Of a stretch of DNA of 64,000 nucleotides, positions 25,301 through 39,320 are shown one piece after another. Both the position numbers and the translations under genes were made by a program. The notes beneath the pieces were generated by a model, which made no database searches, was not told where the DNA came from, and saw only the letters and a program-made list of their open reading frames with translations. Origin of the DNA: Dromaius novaehollandiae (lineage: Eukaryota > Chordata > Aves > Casuariiformes > Dromaiidae); the NCBI RefSeq assembly GCF_036370855.1, contig NC_088103.1, forward strand, positions 35,195,904 through 35,259,903. Reading direction: 5' to 3'. Position 1 is the stretch's first letter. The number at the start of each line of letters is the position of its first letter.

Positions 25301-27538
25301 CTCATCTTTGAAAGTGTCATGGAGTGGTTGTTTGCCTAGTGTATGCTGCTCACCAGAGTTTTTTTAGTGAAGCCATAGATAGCAGAAGGTTTGTCACTTT
25401 TCTGTGTCTGTCTCTTGTGCTGGCAGAACTGTTTTTTTTCATCATGATGACTGTTGTCAGCTTATGGCAAAATTCACAAGAGAGAGATGGAAGCTTCCAA
25501 CAAATACTAATGGCAGGAGTCTTGATACGTACAGAACAGAAGCAACTTTACATACAGAACAGTCACCATTAAACTACAACTTAATGATTATATCCTGCCA
25601 TGCATGATAACCCTCAGCTAGGTATGCACTATCTTTGGGACACCATAAGCATTCACAGTGATTTCCAATACACTCAGCAGGTCTGTGGCTGCAGGAGCTT
25701 ACAGCCTGCTCGAGACTGGCATATTTAGAGACATAAGTCATGCAGTATCTGGATGGGTAATGTCTGCTTAGCAATCTAGATTTCAAAGATGGAGTGAGGC
25801 CTTAATTATCAATGAAACTGAGTGCCAAACTCCTGTGGATTTAAGCAGGGGTTAGGTGCCTGTATGCCTCCTGGAATATAAGCCTGAGTCCTTAGCAGAC
25901 AAAGGATGGGTGTATGTCTTTGCTGTTTTAAAGAGGGAAGACTGCATGAGGTAAAAAAAGAGAAGGTGACTGGAGGTGTGAGGTAAAAGCAAAGATTCAG
26001 AGAAGAGGGAATAATGAAGATGCCTAACCTCAGTGTGGAAGAAAACAAGTCAGTATCTAAAGTGAGACACTGCAGATCTGAAATATGCAAGAGCAAAATT
26101 TGGAAACCAGGCAACTTCTGCATGTGGCCACTCTGCTAGCTGGAAAATACCCAGGAGATCTGGCTGTACTTTTGCATGCTATCTCCAATCACAAGGTATC
26201 TTAGCCATAAATCTTGGTCCATGCAGATGTAAAAATCCATCTCAGGACTCAAGCAGTTAAATTAAACATAAGCTTCTTTGCACTATTGTCTGGCGGTATC
26301 TCACTGCATATCACTTGCTGATAAAGTCAGGCCTTTATTGCAAAGAAACCAGTAACAAGGCAGTGAGTCTTTTTTTGGAGTGCAAGCAAAAGAGCAAAAA
26401 AAGTTATTCTGGCAATTGCTGAGGAAAATGGATGTTGCAATATAATGGTATGTAGCCCCTCACAGTGCCTTGTAAACCCCCCAAAATTTTAAGAAGTGCA
26501 CACGTGTTGTCAAATTGCCTTAACACTGAACTTCTGGAGCTTCCAGCTGTATAACAAGCCCAGTATTGGAGACGCGTTGGTGGGAGAACTCAGGTATTTT
26601 AAGTTAACTTTTAAGATAAGTTCATGTTCAACCAGTATTCTGACTGTCAGACTTGAGTGGGAACTAGTCAAAATTCTCTGATGGAAAACTTTTTGCCAGT
26701 TAGTTATTTTATTCAGATTTGCTTGTGAAATTTGTAGTTGCTTCTAAAAAGCATGAGTAAAATGCTAGTTTTCATAGAAGCTTTTAAGTAAGCTCTCATT
26801 TTCTGTTGAAAAATACGTTTTTGCTTTTTAAAGCTTCTGAGAGGGGTGGGAGGAGGGAAGAACTTTCATGCTTCCGCTTTTCTTTCCGCGAATAGAAACA
26901 GACTGCAAGAAGTGGGAAAAAATGAAAGCAATCAGAAAAACTTGTTGCTAAATTATTACCATTTTTTTAACATGCAGAGGTTAGTTTTGAATCTTTTCTG
27001 TGGGAAAAACAAACTGCCAATGGTGACAAATTTGAAGTGGAAAAAAAAAGAATTTTATTTAAAACTTCAAAAGCATTTGTTTTAATTTTTTTTCAGACCA
27101 GCTTTTTTTTTTTACTGAAATTCCACATAAAAGAGGAGTAAATGTGGTGCACAATCTCTAGCTTTTCCAAGCAGCATGCTATGAGTTATCAGGAAGCCTG
27201 GAGTGCAGGGAGCCCCAAGTAGCCACCAGGGAAGTCTGCTCTGGAAGAAATAGAGTCACTGTAGAGCCTGAAATCTGATCAGTCTGCAGGACTGAGCAGT
27301 CTGTGGGATGAGGAAGATGCTCTTTGTGGAGTCTCCTGCCTGCTGTCCCTGTTGCAGCACAGGCTGGCAGGCTGCGGTTCGTGGCAGCCATGACTGGGCC
27401 ATGTCTGGAGCAAGGGGAGCTTTGGAGGTGGAGGGTGTCTCTGGCTGCAGCAGGCTGGCTGGCATAAAGGCAGTTGTATGCAGAGTTATTATCCTTGGCT
27501 TGATCCACAGCTGGTTATAAACTGTAAGGCATGCCGAT

Positions 27539-27606
27539 ATTAATAAACCTAACACTAAAATTAATTCAAGTTATTATTAATTAATTATGCAAGTTAATTA
27601 TTCATT
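27539..27606. promoter_or_regulatory. Homeodomain/POU-like motif cluster, about 20 kb upstream of SORCS3
   Basis: About seven TAAT/ATTA cores lie in 70 bases, including TTAATTATGCAAGTTAATTA with a one-mismatch octamer (ATGCAAGT) flanked by two ATTA/TAAT cores. It may be an enhancer or just AT-rich sequence. Confidence 0.25.
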
Positions 27607-30600
27607 TTTCCTCTTTATACATCCCCAAAAGAACATAATGCTGATCCTTGACATATAAAGGGGGTAAAAAGGATATCAGTCCTAGTTCTAGCATCTCTCT
27701 CTTCTTTACAGGTCCACCACCTCTCTAGCCTTTGCTGATGCTTGCGGGCAAGCTGTGGTGATGCGTGCTTATAGCAGCCTACCCCTTGGTAGGGGGAAGG
27801 CAGCTGGAGGCCTGAAGTTGCCATTTTGTATCAGCCGTAGGCTGTAATTCTCTGCCTTTCAACATGTGGGTAGCTTTCTTTGGTTCCTGTTATTTTCCCT
27901 TTCCCTCCTTCCTAGGGAGGTGGAACATCCTCCTAAGATATACACAGAGTTTCTGAAAATGCTGTTATAGAAACAGTTGCTATGGTGGAAGATCACTGTG
28001 CCCAGCATCCCTGCCCTGCTGCTGCTGGAATCTGCGCCCCCTGTTACCACAGGCACTGGGAGCTGTGGGCAGAGCATCTCTCATGGAGGTGCAAAGCTCC
28101 CCACGTCCTGCGCCTCTATTGCATATGCTCGTTAGGTCTGCCTAATTGTTCTGATTGTACTCCGTGGGTCACCCAGTGGCTTCAGAGTCGTCTTCTCGCC
28201 ACAGACCTTGCTGACAATATTGAAGTTGGCTCAGAAACCAGTCTACATGAGCTTGATGTGAAAGAACGGGGATTTTCTTTGGATGCCCGAGCATTTGTAT
28301 CTCTTTCTGGTTTGAGAAAGTGGCTTAACTCTTGTTCTGCATTGTCTGGTATCAGATGCATGGGCTGATGAAAAGCAGAGTGAGATGAGGTTTGCAATAT
28401 GCAGTGATTATTCCCACCAGCACACTGACTTGCTGTGTCATGTGCCATGCTAATATGAAGCTCTTTGTGTGGGACTGAGCCCACAGGCAGCATGCACTGC
28501 ATCTGATAGCTTTTTTGCTCCCATTATGCACACAATATAAAGCTGCATTTACCCTCCAGCTCTGTTAAGACAGTCCTGGTTTGGTGGCTGAAAATCATTC
28601 GTTTCTCTTCCTACACATTGTATTGTGTGCTTAGGATGAAAATGCATTTTGGAGGAGATCTCTGTACCAGTTCGAACATGACAGAGTCCCAGATGTGGCT
28701 GCAGTCTGTAAGTGTTACTGCAGTACCTCTGCTAAGCAGATCTTGCCAGATCTACTGAAGTAATCTTGTGGGTGTGGGTGTATTTGTATCACAAGGAGGT
28801 TCTTCCTCTTTCCTCTTGTAACTTGGTTTTCTCTTTCCCAAAGCCAACACTGACATCAAGTATGTGTATCCAGCCACACAGGCAATGGCCCCTTCTCTTA
28901 GCTGAACTATTCCTGTCTGAAAAGCGTGGAGAATTTTGCGACTTACCCTGGAGCACTGCAGTGTAGCTGGCAGCTATAAGAAAAGCTACAGCAGTGAATT
29001 AAGGAAGGTCTTTTCTACAACTTTGGTACTTCAGTATGCACTCACAGTGGAGCTTTTGTTTGGAGCTGTTGTACTTTTTAAGTAACTGGAAATCCAGGGA
29101 CCGTATGTGAGAGAAGCCACTTTGATACCTTGGGTGCTTATCCACCCAGGAGGATGTGGTCTGCTCAGGGCGGACCATTTCCTTTTCTGACTAGAGCAGA
29201 GCAAGGATTGTCTGAGTACGCAAAAGGTAAAGAGTGATCCTTCAGGCCACAGTCTTGTTACTCTGGGCTTTTATCTTTGGAAGCAGGAGTTTCTTTAGCC
29301 CTAAGTTTGTGCTGCACTGTAAGGCAAAATGAATGAAAAACAGTCTAGGGAAAAGATGGAGGCCTTCTTGGGTTTGCACTGATGTTACTCTCTTGATATC
29401 TTTGGCTTTTTTTCCTGAGATTTGCCATTTCTATGAAAGCAGATAGGGAGGTCTGGGATGTAGCCTGCAGAATCCAGAAGGCTGGACTTTGAAGGAAAAC
29501 ATATCACCACCCTTCATGTGTATAATTGGACAAAGATGAGTTTTTCAACTTTCGGCATCACGTACTTTTTGATTCCCACCTCTGAGGCACTCCATTCATC
29601 CACTTAGAGCAGTGCACAGCTTGCTTTGGAGCTTTGGTGGAGGAGGGAATGTGCTCGTGATGTATCTGATACCGACATTTAGGGGTAAAATAGTAGATGC
29701 TGTAGTGGCTTGCTCTCATTTGGCAGTCTCCATGCTCTGGTGATGCCAATGAAAGGAGATGTGGGACCAGGCAGCACTCCCAAATTCTCTTCTATCTGTG
29801 CCCAAATTCATAAGCCCAGTGAGGAATCTCTCTCCCTCATGCCCAATGGTTGCACCGAACTGCCACTGTGGTGAGGCCCCCACGTGTCTCTCTAGAAACT
29901 GTCCCAGCTCTGCAGGCTCTGTCCTCAGTGCATGCTGCCCAGCCTGCACTCCTGGCGAGTAGCTCTGCCCCAGACCCTTAATGTGCTCAGTTCAAATGAA
30001 GGCAAGAAAGGACAGCAGAGTTGTTCTACCACCTTGTCTTTGTCTCAGGGCTGTCCTCGCTCTGCAGGGATTTTTAAAGCTGTACTGTTTTTCTCCTATA
30101 AGCCTCAGTGCGTGTTTTTCCATTTGCAGGGATTTGGATTTGCCAAACCAGTTCCCTTGCTCATGGGCATGCCTTTTTATGTTTGAAACACGAGTTGCAG
30201 GATAAATACCCAATTTATTTCAGAAACTTTGTTAACCACACTGCAGGTGAAGGATGTGCTGTGAAGCTGGTGTAGGGTCAATGCAGTGAATGGCATTTCC
30301 CCTTTCATAATCAGGCAAACAAAAAGTTTGTGTTTCATGCATACGGAAGAAAGAAAGTACGAATGGAGCTTGAGGGCTGCTTTCTGTTGATTCATCTACT
30401 TAAGCCCGTATTTTTTCTTGTTTGCCTTTCCTGTAATTGCATATGTTCCTACTACCTTTGCACGCGTTAGATGTGTCTTGACAGATTCAGGTGCTGGGTG
30501 TAAATTTGAGTAGGTCCTTGATTTTAGTGGAGCTGTTTTTTGGGGATAACTCTATTGCAACTCATGGAGTTACCGTGATGTAAGCCAGAAATGAATCAAG

Positions 30601-33600
30601 GAACAGTCTCCCAGGAACAGAGTCTGGCTGCATTGCCTTTCCTGTGGTGTTGGCTTGGAGCTTTTCTCTTTCATCCCTGTACTGCAGGGATCAGAGCCTG
30701 ACTCTGCTACCTCTGACCTAGGGCTGCTCCCATGCCATGGGAGGGAAAAAGGGAAGAGGAGAGAGGCACATCCTGGAAAAAGAGTGCAGCTCTCTCCAGT
30801 GTTGAACTTGGAATCTTTTAGCCATGTTTCTAATGTGACTTTCGATATGGTCACAGCCAGTCACATTAGGAGTAAACCCATGCCCTGCTTATTACACGTG
30901 CTCGAGTTCAGAAGTGATGAGTCTTCCTGGCAGCTTCCAGCAATAGCAAACACAGAATAACAAGGGACTTCAGAATGGATGAATAGGGTTGGGGAACACT
31001 GTTATCATGGCATGGGGCAGGTGTATTTGATGTCATGCTAGTCGCTAATTCATCTGCGAAGCCTCAAACATTGATCGGTGTGGCTTAAATACATACTGAA
31101 GGTGTTTTCTGTACTCTTGCTACTTGAAATCCTCTCTCCTGGTGCAAGGCATTCAAAGCAAATCATTTCCCGTTTCCCATTTGCGAGGGGATGCATGCCA
31201 TTTAGTTCGTAATTGGAACGCAGCATGCTGCATGTGTCTTTGCAAGATCGTGAGAAGTGGCTCATTTTCTAAATTGCACAAGTATTTGTCACCTTTGTTT
31301 TAAAATGGGAGCTATAAATTTTATGGGGCATGTGAATATATATATTAGTTTTCTCACACAGATGAATCAGTCATATTCTGATCTGACATGGGCTTTATGA
31401 CCCTGCTAAGGTTACAATCTATGCTTAATTTTGTCTGTTGCTCCTGTATTTAGATCTTAGGTTTAATTTTTTTAAACAGACAAGAACATTGAAAAAAATA
31501 GACATATAAAAGGGATTGTGCTTCTATGTGTTATTCATAAGCCAGGAGATTCAATGAGCTATGCCAATTTGGCATGTTGAAGCTGCTTGACAGTCCATTT
31601 CTTATTAAATATGGTGCATTTAAAAATGTCGATTTTACACAACTGCAGATCTGTTTGATTAATGTGTTTTCTAGGGAGTTTTTAAATACTTGAATTGGTT
31701 CAGAAAAGTCCACTAACGCTTAATGGGGCATGACAATGACCTCAGCCTACCTGTGATGGGGAATATCATCTGATGGGGGAGACAGAAAGGGTTATGTTCC
31801 TAATATTAGGGGGGATAAAATGCAGACAAATTAAGGGAACAGATTTCCTTCACACTTCTGGAAATGCAATTATTTTTCAGGTCAGCAAACATTATGAAAA
31901 CCTTGTCATCTCTGCTTCTGAAGAAACGTGCCTTTCTCTCAGAGACTGAGAAATAAACTTGTCATAATTTTTTTCCTTCTCTGATCCTACTTTTTTCCCT
32001 TGAATATGAAAAAAAAATTGTTGGTGTAAGGGCTGGGGGAAGGAAATGGGGGCAGTTTTGCAAATGATGTGACTTAACGTGACAGGAGTTAATCAGAGTT
32101 CATGTGCCATGCCAGCATTAGTCAAAAAAAGCACTGCTGCTCTTTCTGAGAGAACAAACACTGTGCAGTTCAGCTGTCTTTGTATTTTGGAGGGAGAGAA
32201 GAAGGGTTCAAAAAATGCTGTAGGATTCCTGTGTGCCAAAAATTTGTAATATACATGGCATCTGTAGTGCAAAGAGGACTGCAAAGTGCAGTGTAGAGAG
32301 AAATACTGTTACAGAGTAGAAGTGGGGTTGTCTGAAGCATGTAATTTTGCTCTTGGTGCTGTCTGTGAAAATTTTTACTGTGGTTCCAAGAAAGTGAATT
32401 TAGGACTCTGCCAAGAGCTGTTGAAGACCCCATCATGGGCTAAGATCCCTTTTCCGAGGTTAACTCAAAAGGAGCTTTGCCATTTTTTGATGGAGGATTG
32501 AGACCAAGGAGGGAATGGGAAAGAGGAGTAAATTTGGAATTGCTCAGACAAGTTAGTGGGTAGTGAGGTTGGGAGAGCACTTGTAGAGGAAAGAAGCTCT
32601 ATTATCCATCCATTGGACTGAGTGGTACTAAACTGAGGGGTAGGCTGGTTTGCAGGACTGCGGTGCATGTTGGCTGGAGCAAGTGCAAGGATGACAAGCA
32701 GATGGACCTGGGGCTTAATTCACTTTGGTTGTGCAGACTGAGTAGATGGTCAGTGGGACCTTATTCTCTAGTGGATTTGTTGGCCTGCTTAAAGCATAGC
32801 TCTATGTTCCTTCCTCTGGGATTCACTGGTGTTATTTCAGTATCATTATGTATCAATGAGGAACAAACATGACTGGAGGATGCAGTCTGTCCTCTAACAT
32901 TAGAGCCTCCAGAGGTGGATTGTGTTATGTGGCAGCTAGGTTTATATTATATCTAAATAAAATATTGTCAGCCTCCTGCTCTGCCATTCCAGTACCTTTT
33001 CTAACATTCAAGGACAATTTCCCTCCCGTTCCTATTTTGTCATCTTTGTCAACAAGAGCCAGATCTTCACAAGAGATAGTCTCTCAGCAGGCCTGGTTTA
33101 CATATAGACCAGTTTCCTAAGCATTAGTTGGGATGTCATAGATTAACTGTAATTTATGTCCATATTAGGGAGGCTTTACAGTGGAATGAAGAAGCTTTAG
33201 CATATGGGACAATCAGGCACACTGATCACAGAGCTTCTGTTTTTCCAAATATGGAAAATGCAGAGGATTTTCTAAGGCAGGAGCCCAAGGAGTGGTGAAA
33301 CCTATTCAGGCAATGCATCTCTTCACACTCAAAGCATGAGTCAAAAATTCTTCCACACTCCACTTGGGTTGGAAACAAGCTGTTGTACGTCATTTTTTTC
33401 CATGATGCAAATCAGGTCATTCGTCTCCTCACTTATCAATTAAAGGATTGCTTCAGAGCACGCTAGTCTCATTAAATTTGGAGACTCAATGCCTTGATCT
33501 ATCATAAATGGTCTAAGATTGACATGGAGAACATTTCTTTTAGTACCTTGCAATTTGATTTAGCCTGGATATTATTTCCCAATGGAGAAGGGAGCTGTTT

Positions 33601-36600
33601 ACCTTGGAAATATCATAAGTGATGGAATATTGAGAATCAGTCAGTCATTGCCTTGACGCTTGTGCACAGACATCACAAGACGGAGGGATAATTACAAAAT
33701 GCAACATTCAGGTGGAGTTGTTTGGAAAAGTGGTTTGATTTAAACCTCAGCAACTAAGGAAGGGTGAATCCAGACATAGCGGTAGTAGACATCTCAGCTT
33801 TTGTCTTTTAAATATGTTGTCTCGTTCAGAGAAATTACAGTGTATAAAATGATACTACCTTTGTCAACATAAAAGCTGTATCTGCCTGACTGGATTCCCT
33901 GTGTTGCCGGTGTTAATTAAAAGCCCATCCTTTGACTCATGGAGAATTTCTTTGAAGTGATGCAACTTAGAACAGGCTTTGGTTCCAAGTTTCTTCTGTT
34001 CTCATTTGCTTACTTTGATGACCAATATAAATCTATGAGGGCAAAGATTAAATTTGTGTTCTCTTTAATGGGATCACTCATGCAAAAGCTTTGGGATTAG
34101 AACTTAAATTGGCATCTTTTAAATCTCTGATACAGTTACAGACTCAGTGAGCTGTGTAGAGCCCTCACCTTTCTTATGGGTAGGACTAGCTGGAAATTAC
34201 TTTTCTCTTGAATTCTGTGAAAATCTCAGTCCTCTGTCAAAATATGTATTCTACCAAGCATTTAGTCCTTTCCCCAGAAACAGAGCAAAACACCAAACAA
34301 CAAATATATTAATTAATTTGACTAAAAACATTCAGCTTTTGAATATTTAATTTTCTAGTGGGGGGGGGGAAAAAACACAACACAGTCAAACCAAAAACTG
34401 TTGGGGAAAAAAAATCAGGTAAAGTCTGTGTGTGTGTGGGAAATCTATTATTGTGTTAAAAAAAAAAAAAAGTCTTGGGGAGGAGAAGAAAGAGGAGAGA
34501 AGGACCAGATAGACTTTTTATGGTTGTTCTTCTAATGGACTGCTTCAGTCTCTGCTGTCAGGGGTTTGCATATATGGGCTTCAAGGTAGCTTGCATTTTT
34601 GACAGTGTTGTCTCTGGAAGAATGCTTCAGGGCCATCCTCTGTGAACAAGGGCTGACAGAGGACTAGAAGTGGGTTTGTGTGGTGGGGAAGAAAGGTTAT
34701 ACTGCCATGGCCATGCAAGCTATGTTGAAGAAGTGGTGGTGAAATTACTGATTTTTTGCATTGTTTCCTGGGTTTTTGAGTCTTCTGTGTCTCAAGAGTT
34801 GGGTTGCAGCTTGTATCTGACTGTGGTCTGAATTAAATGCACTCTTCTGTACATTCATGCCAGGGCAAAATGTTTCAAAGTCTATCAGGTGGGCTCCATG
34901 AGTGCTGCTGGAGACAGGATGAAGCCGGTGGAGGCTTTGCGGAGGAAGGCCAAATTGCCTCACTGCTTCAGGAAGACTTTTCTGTAGGATTTTGAGTAAA
35001 GCATCACTGGAGTCAGGATATGAAGCAGAGCGAGCTGTAAGATTATTTTCCCGTGGGTAGCTGTTTCTGACTGGGAGCCCAACATCCTAAGGATATCTGT
35101 GGGACTGTTTTTCTGCGGTCCTGCATTTTGTGCAGCAAAGAGAGGGCCGAACGTTAGAAAAGTGCTTATTTGTATCCACCTGCTGCTGATGTAAACTATT
35201 ACTGCGGTGTAGTGAAATCACACTCCTCGTCACTATTCAGAGCTTCCAGCTGGCTCCACTAGTATAACAAGGGTACTGCCTTACACTGATACCTTATTTC
35301 GTGCCTGCACTGGCAAGGGAAACCTGATATAGAGACCACAGTTCAGACCACTGGGATATTTATTTGCCTTGACTGTTGATTTAAATGGTGCTGCTTAGAC
35401 CTTTAAAAAAGATCTTCAACAACTTCCATGATGAGACCCTTTTATCAGTGAGCATGTTGTAAAGATTTAGGCTTTAATCTTGCATCTGTTGGGAAATATT
35501 GGCAAGGAATTGCTGATCATACTTTCCTTGCGTACACCTTGTAATTGGTTGTTATGCAAAACAATATTAATGCTTCTCCTGCAGACATCTATGTCCTTCA
35601 GTCTCACAAGGACAGATCAATGCACCTGGTAAGACAAGGAGCGTTGTAGAGTATGCGGTAGGTAAATTTGCAGGCCTAGGAATGAGTGAGACTCATCTTC
35701 TGAGGCAGTAGAATCGGGGAAGGCAGTAAGTATATCAATAAGGAGAAATTCCCCTTTGAGATCAAGTGCAGTCCAGGTCACAAATAGGTAAATTTTAGAC
35801 CTCTGCTTGAGGCAATGAGTGAAATGAATAAAAGGTGTTAGCATCATATGGAAAACCTGCCCATGCCTCTGCCAGAAAGCAGAGCAGCATCAAGGAGCCT
35901 GGCTTTTTAGTTCACTTTGTCTTTGATACTACCTCAGTTGCCTTATTTAGCCTGCTCTAACTGTATATCCTTTAAATCATTCTGAAAATCAATGTATTTG
36001 ATTTTCCCCTTCAAGAGTGGTATATTGTTTGCAAAGCCCTCTGGGATCTGCTGGAAGGAGAGGGTAAGGATGTCATTCTTGTGTTTTGCTGATTCCTGTC
36101 ATGTCAGGGCATATACGGAACAGGTGGGATGCTAACCCATGCTTTCGTTCAGGAGGTATTTGTTCAGTAATGAAGGAAGCAGAGGAGCAGGCCCTGAGAA
36201 ATCCACACTCTCTGATCTTCTGCTGGATCTGCACAGAAGGCACTGGAGAATCTGTTCTCTCCAGGGTTGTAAAGCACACCATCAAAATGCATCAAAACAG
36301 GCCTCTTAGAAGAATTGTGCCTGTAAATAAACAGAAAGATGGAGAAATAAAAAAATAAATTAAGCCAGCCTTTTATTCCTCAAAAGAAAACTGCTATCAT
36401 ATTGCAAATGATAAGCCTGCAAGAAAACACATCACTTGAGGGCTACTGTAAGGGTGTAACTGGAAAGAGGACAACTAGCAGCAGCATCCAAGCTCTGCTC
36501 TGTAAGATGGTTGATAATAATCGCATCTCTATGCCAATCAAACAGTGGAAATACTGTTTACTAGGAAAAGAAGGAAGAAGCTGATGGTCAGCAATTGTTC

Positions 36601-39204
36601 TTACATCTAAGTTCTCTTGGATATGTGCTTTCTGATGGGAACTTCTAACACATCCAGATCAGTTGTTGCTGGTGTGACTGTTAGGGACTGTTATTGCTCT
36701 GGTACTCAAAGACAGTGACTAGATTGGGTCTTATAGTATGAAGACTGTAAAGGAATATAGCAAATAATGACATCCTCCAAATCTTTTACGAAGAGGTTAA
36801 AACAAAACTAGCTTCCTCTCCCAGATTTATGTGACACTGTTGATGTTAAGGAAAGAAGGAAAAGCTAGAGAATGGGCTAGAAAATGTTGTGGCCTACTCC
36901 ATTCTTTATTCAAACATTTGCACAAATACAATGATGTGCTCTTTTTGGCTACAGTCTTGTAAATGAGCAAACACTTAGTCTAAGTTTGTGCTTACAGTTG
37001 CTTGATTAGAAGATGGTTTGGCCAAAGGCTTTGTTTAATTGCATGACAGACAGTCTTGGGGGCTTCCTGGCCATGTGTGTGTGATGTGGGCATACAGCTC
37101 TGGACAGTGATGACAGAGGGGATGAGGGATGAGTCCTTAGATTCTCCCTTTAGTTAATTTTTTGGATGCCTTAAGAATTTATTGTGGATTCTCATATCTT
37201 GCTTGATTTTTTTAATGAGGAATGTAAACTTGGGTTAAAGTACCAGGTTGATATATATACCCAAGAGGGGTGAAGGATGAGAGGGCCAAAATAAGGGGAG
37301 TAAGACCTGTTGTAGGAAGGAATCTGAAGGTCACTGGACAGTACCTTCAAGAGCTCTGCATAGGTGTGTGCACAGACAAGACGACTTCTGAATAGAAGGA
37401 CACCCTGCTTCCCCTTCTCCATCAACTGCTTTACCCCATGTTTATGGATGTCCAACTTGGCCTGAACAGGAGAAGGCTAATGAGAAAATTCTGTGGCTTT
37501 CTTTTGAGGCATGGCATGGGGAGAAAGTAGAGGAAGAGCAGTGAGGATAAAAGGCAGATGAAAGTTCAGAGAAGAGCACTAAAAGCAATGTTACATTGCA
37601 GTTGTGCATGCAGCTGTGTCTGGGACTGCCAGATCCGGTAAGTAAAAATTTCATCCCTCTGGGCTCAGCTCAGGCAACATTACTATAGATTATCTGTTTC
37701 TGGAGGGGCACATGTATCAGAGGCTCTGCTTTATAAAAGAGGAAGCCTGTAGTCTAGCAGGCGTGAAAACCTAGGACCAAGACCTAAAGGAGCCCTGAAT
37801 TGAGAATTAGAGATGCTAAATCACTTTGGCTGCTGCAGGGCGAGATTTAGCCTCAGTGTGAATGGGGATGTGTGAGCTCCCTCCAGTGTCTAGTTGTGTG
37901 ATAAAGGTTGACCTAAATGAGAGACCTCGGCAGAGAAGATGCTTTAGTCATCCCTTTAATGTGTTTCTGAATCTCCTGTGCTGGTAGTGCAGTGATCACG
38001 GCAGTACAGGGGAAAATCTAGAGAGAAAAGATATATTCTGTTCAGTCTGGGCTCGAGAAAGTTAATCGTAGCATAAAAATACTATTACGATATTAATGAG
38101 AAATCTGTTTGTGCAAAGCACAGCTTTGGGCTGAATCTGCAATTTCTAACATTTACACAGCTCTTCAGTAATACTAATCTGGTTGATCTGGTCAGAAACT
38201 TTAGTTTAAAAATTCCTGTAGAAAGGTGTTTTGATTTAAAGAAAGAAAACTTTCTCTGTTAAAGTCTTTGTGGATTTTTTTCTCTCCTACCTGAGATTTT
38301 CACTGAGACCAGAAATTATAGTATTTCAGACTTTCAGATGAGTGATGTTTGAAGATCATATTTTTAACCCCTTTTTTGCCCTTTTTTCTTCAGTTCGTGA
38401 TAGAAGACTGGAATGAATAACTTCCAGCTGATTTCTTGTTCTGTTTCTGTTTTACTTTCATTGTTTCTTTTGCCACACTGTCAAACTTCTGTGGGTGAGG
38501 AAGATTTTGAAAGGAATGTGAAGACAGGGAAGATGACCCCCCCCTCCTCCCCAAATGGAAAAGGAGAAAACCCCTGGAATTTTTAGTTTCTTTTATTAAA
38601 CTGCAAAGAGTAGGAAGGAAGAAAGAGGGGAGGAACCTTTCTTTTTCCCCAAATAATAAAACTGAACTGATGACAATGTGTGACCAAGTGAAGGGTTTGT
38701 GTGCCGGAAAGCTTGTCTTTTTCTTGAGGTACATTTAGTGATCTAAGAGAAGATACCCCCCCTTTCCAACCAGCCTTGCTTCCATGAAAACTCTCAACTG
38801 TTTGTAGCTTTGAAATGTTCTTGAAAAAGAGTCTGCGGAAAGCTGTGGAAGGAAGACATGTTCCATCTCAGGACAAAGTGGGGTCCATATCTCCCCACTG
38901 TGTTTTTTCACCCAGCTCTGATTCAGTGTTGGCCTGCTACCAGCCAGACAGCACGTGAATGGTGTTGGTGACAAAGTATGGCCCTCTGTCTGAGTAACTA
39001 GGCTGAGATAATCCCTCAGTTGTCATCGTAATACGTCTCACTTCCTTACTAAGAACACTGTATTAAAAAGGAGCAATAGTCTAGGCATGGTTATTGTGAG
39101 AAGCAGGAGAGTCTTCTGTGAAAGACATAGTTATACAAAGGGATAGGATGGGTGGAATGGTCAAATAGCTATTTAGAACTTCATCTTCAAAGTGGTGAAG
39201 CAAC

Positions 39205-39320
39205 TTTAGCTCCACTTTACAGATGGAAAAATGGGAAAGAGGTTTTAAATGACTTTCCCTAGGCTCTGAAGGGGAAATCCATGCTGGTTTGACTGCTAGA
39301 GCTCTTACCTCTGTTTGGAC
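39205..39320 (-). mobile_element. MIR-like SINE relic
   Basis: CTCCACTTTACAGATGGAAA, AATGGGAAAGAGGTTTTAAA and TGACTTTCCCTAGGCTCTGA match the antisense MIR core, followed by GACTGCTAGAGCTCTTACC from the 5' part. Confidence 0.65.
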
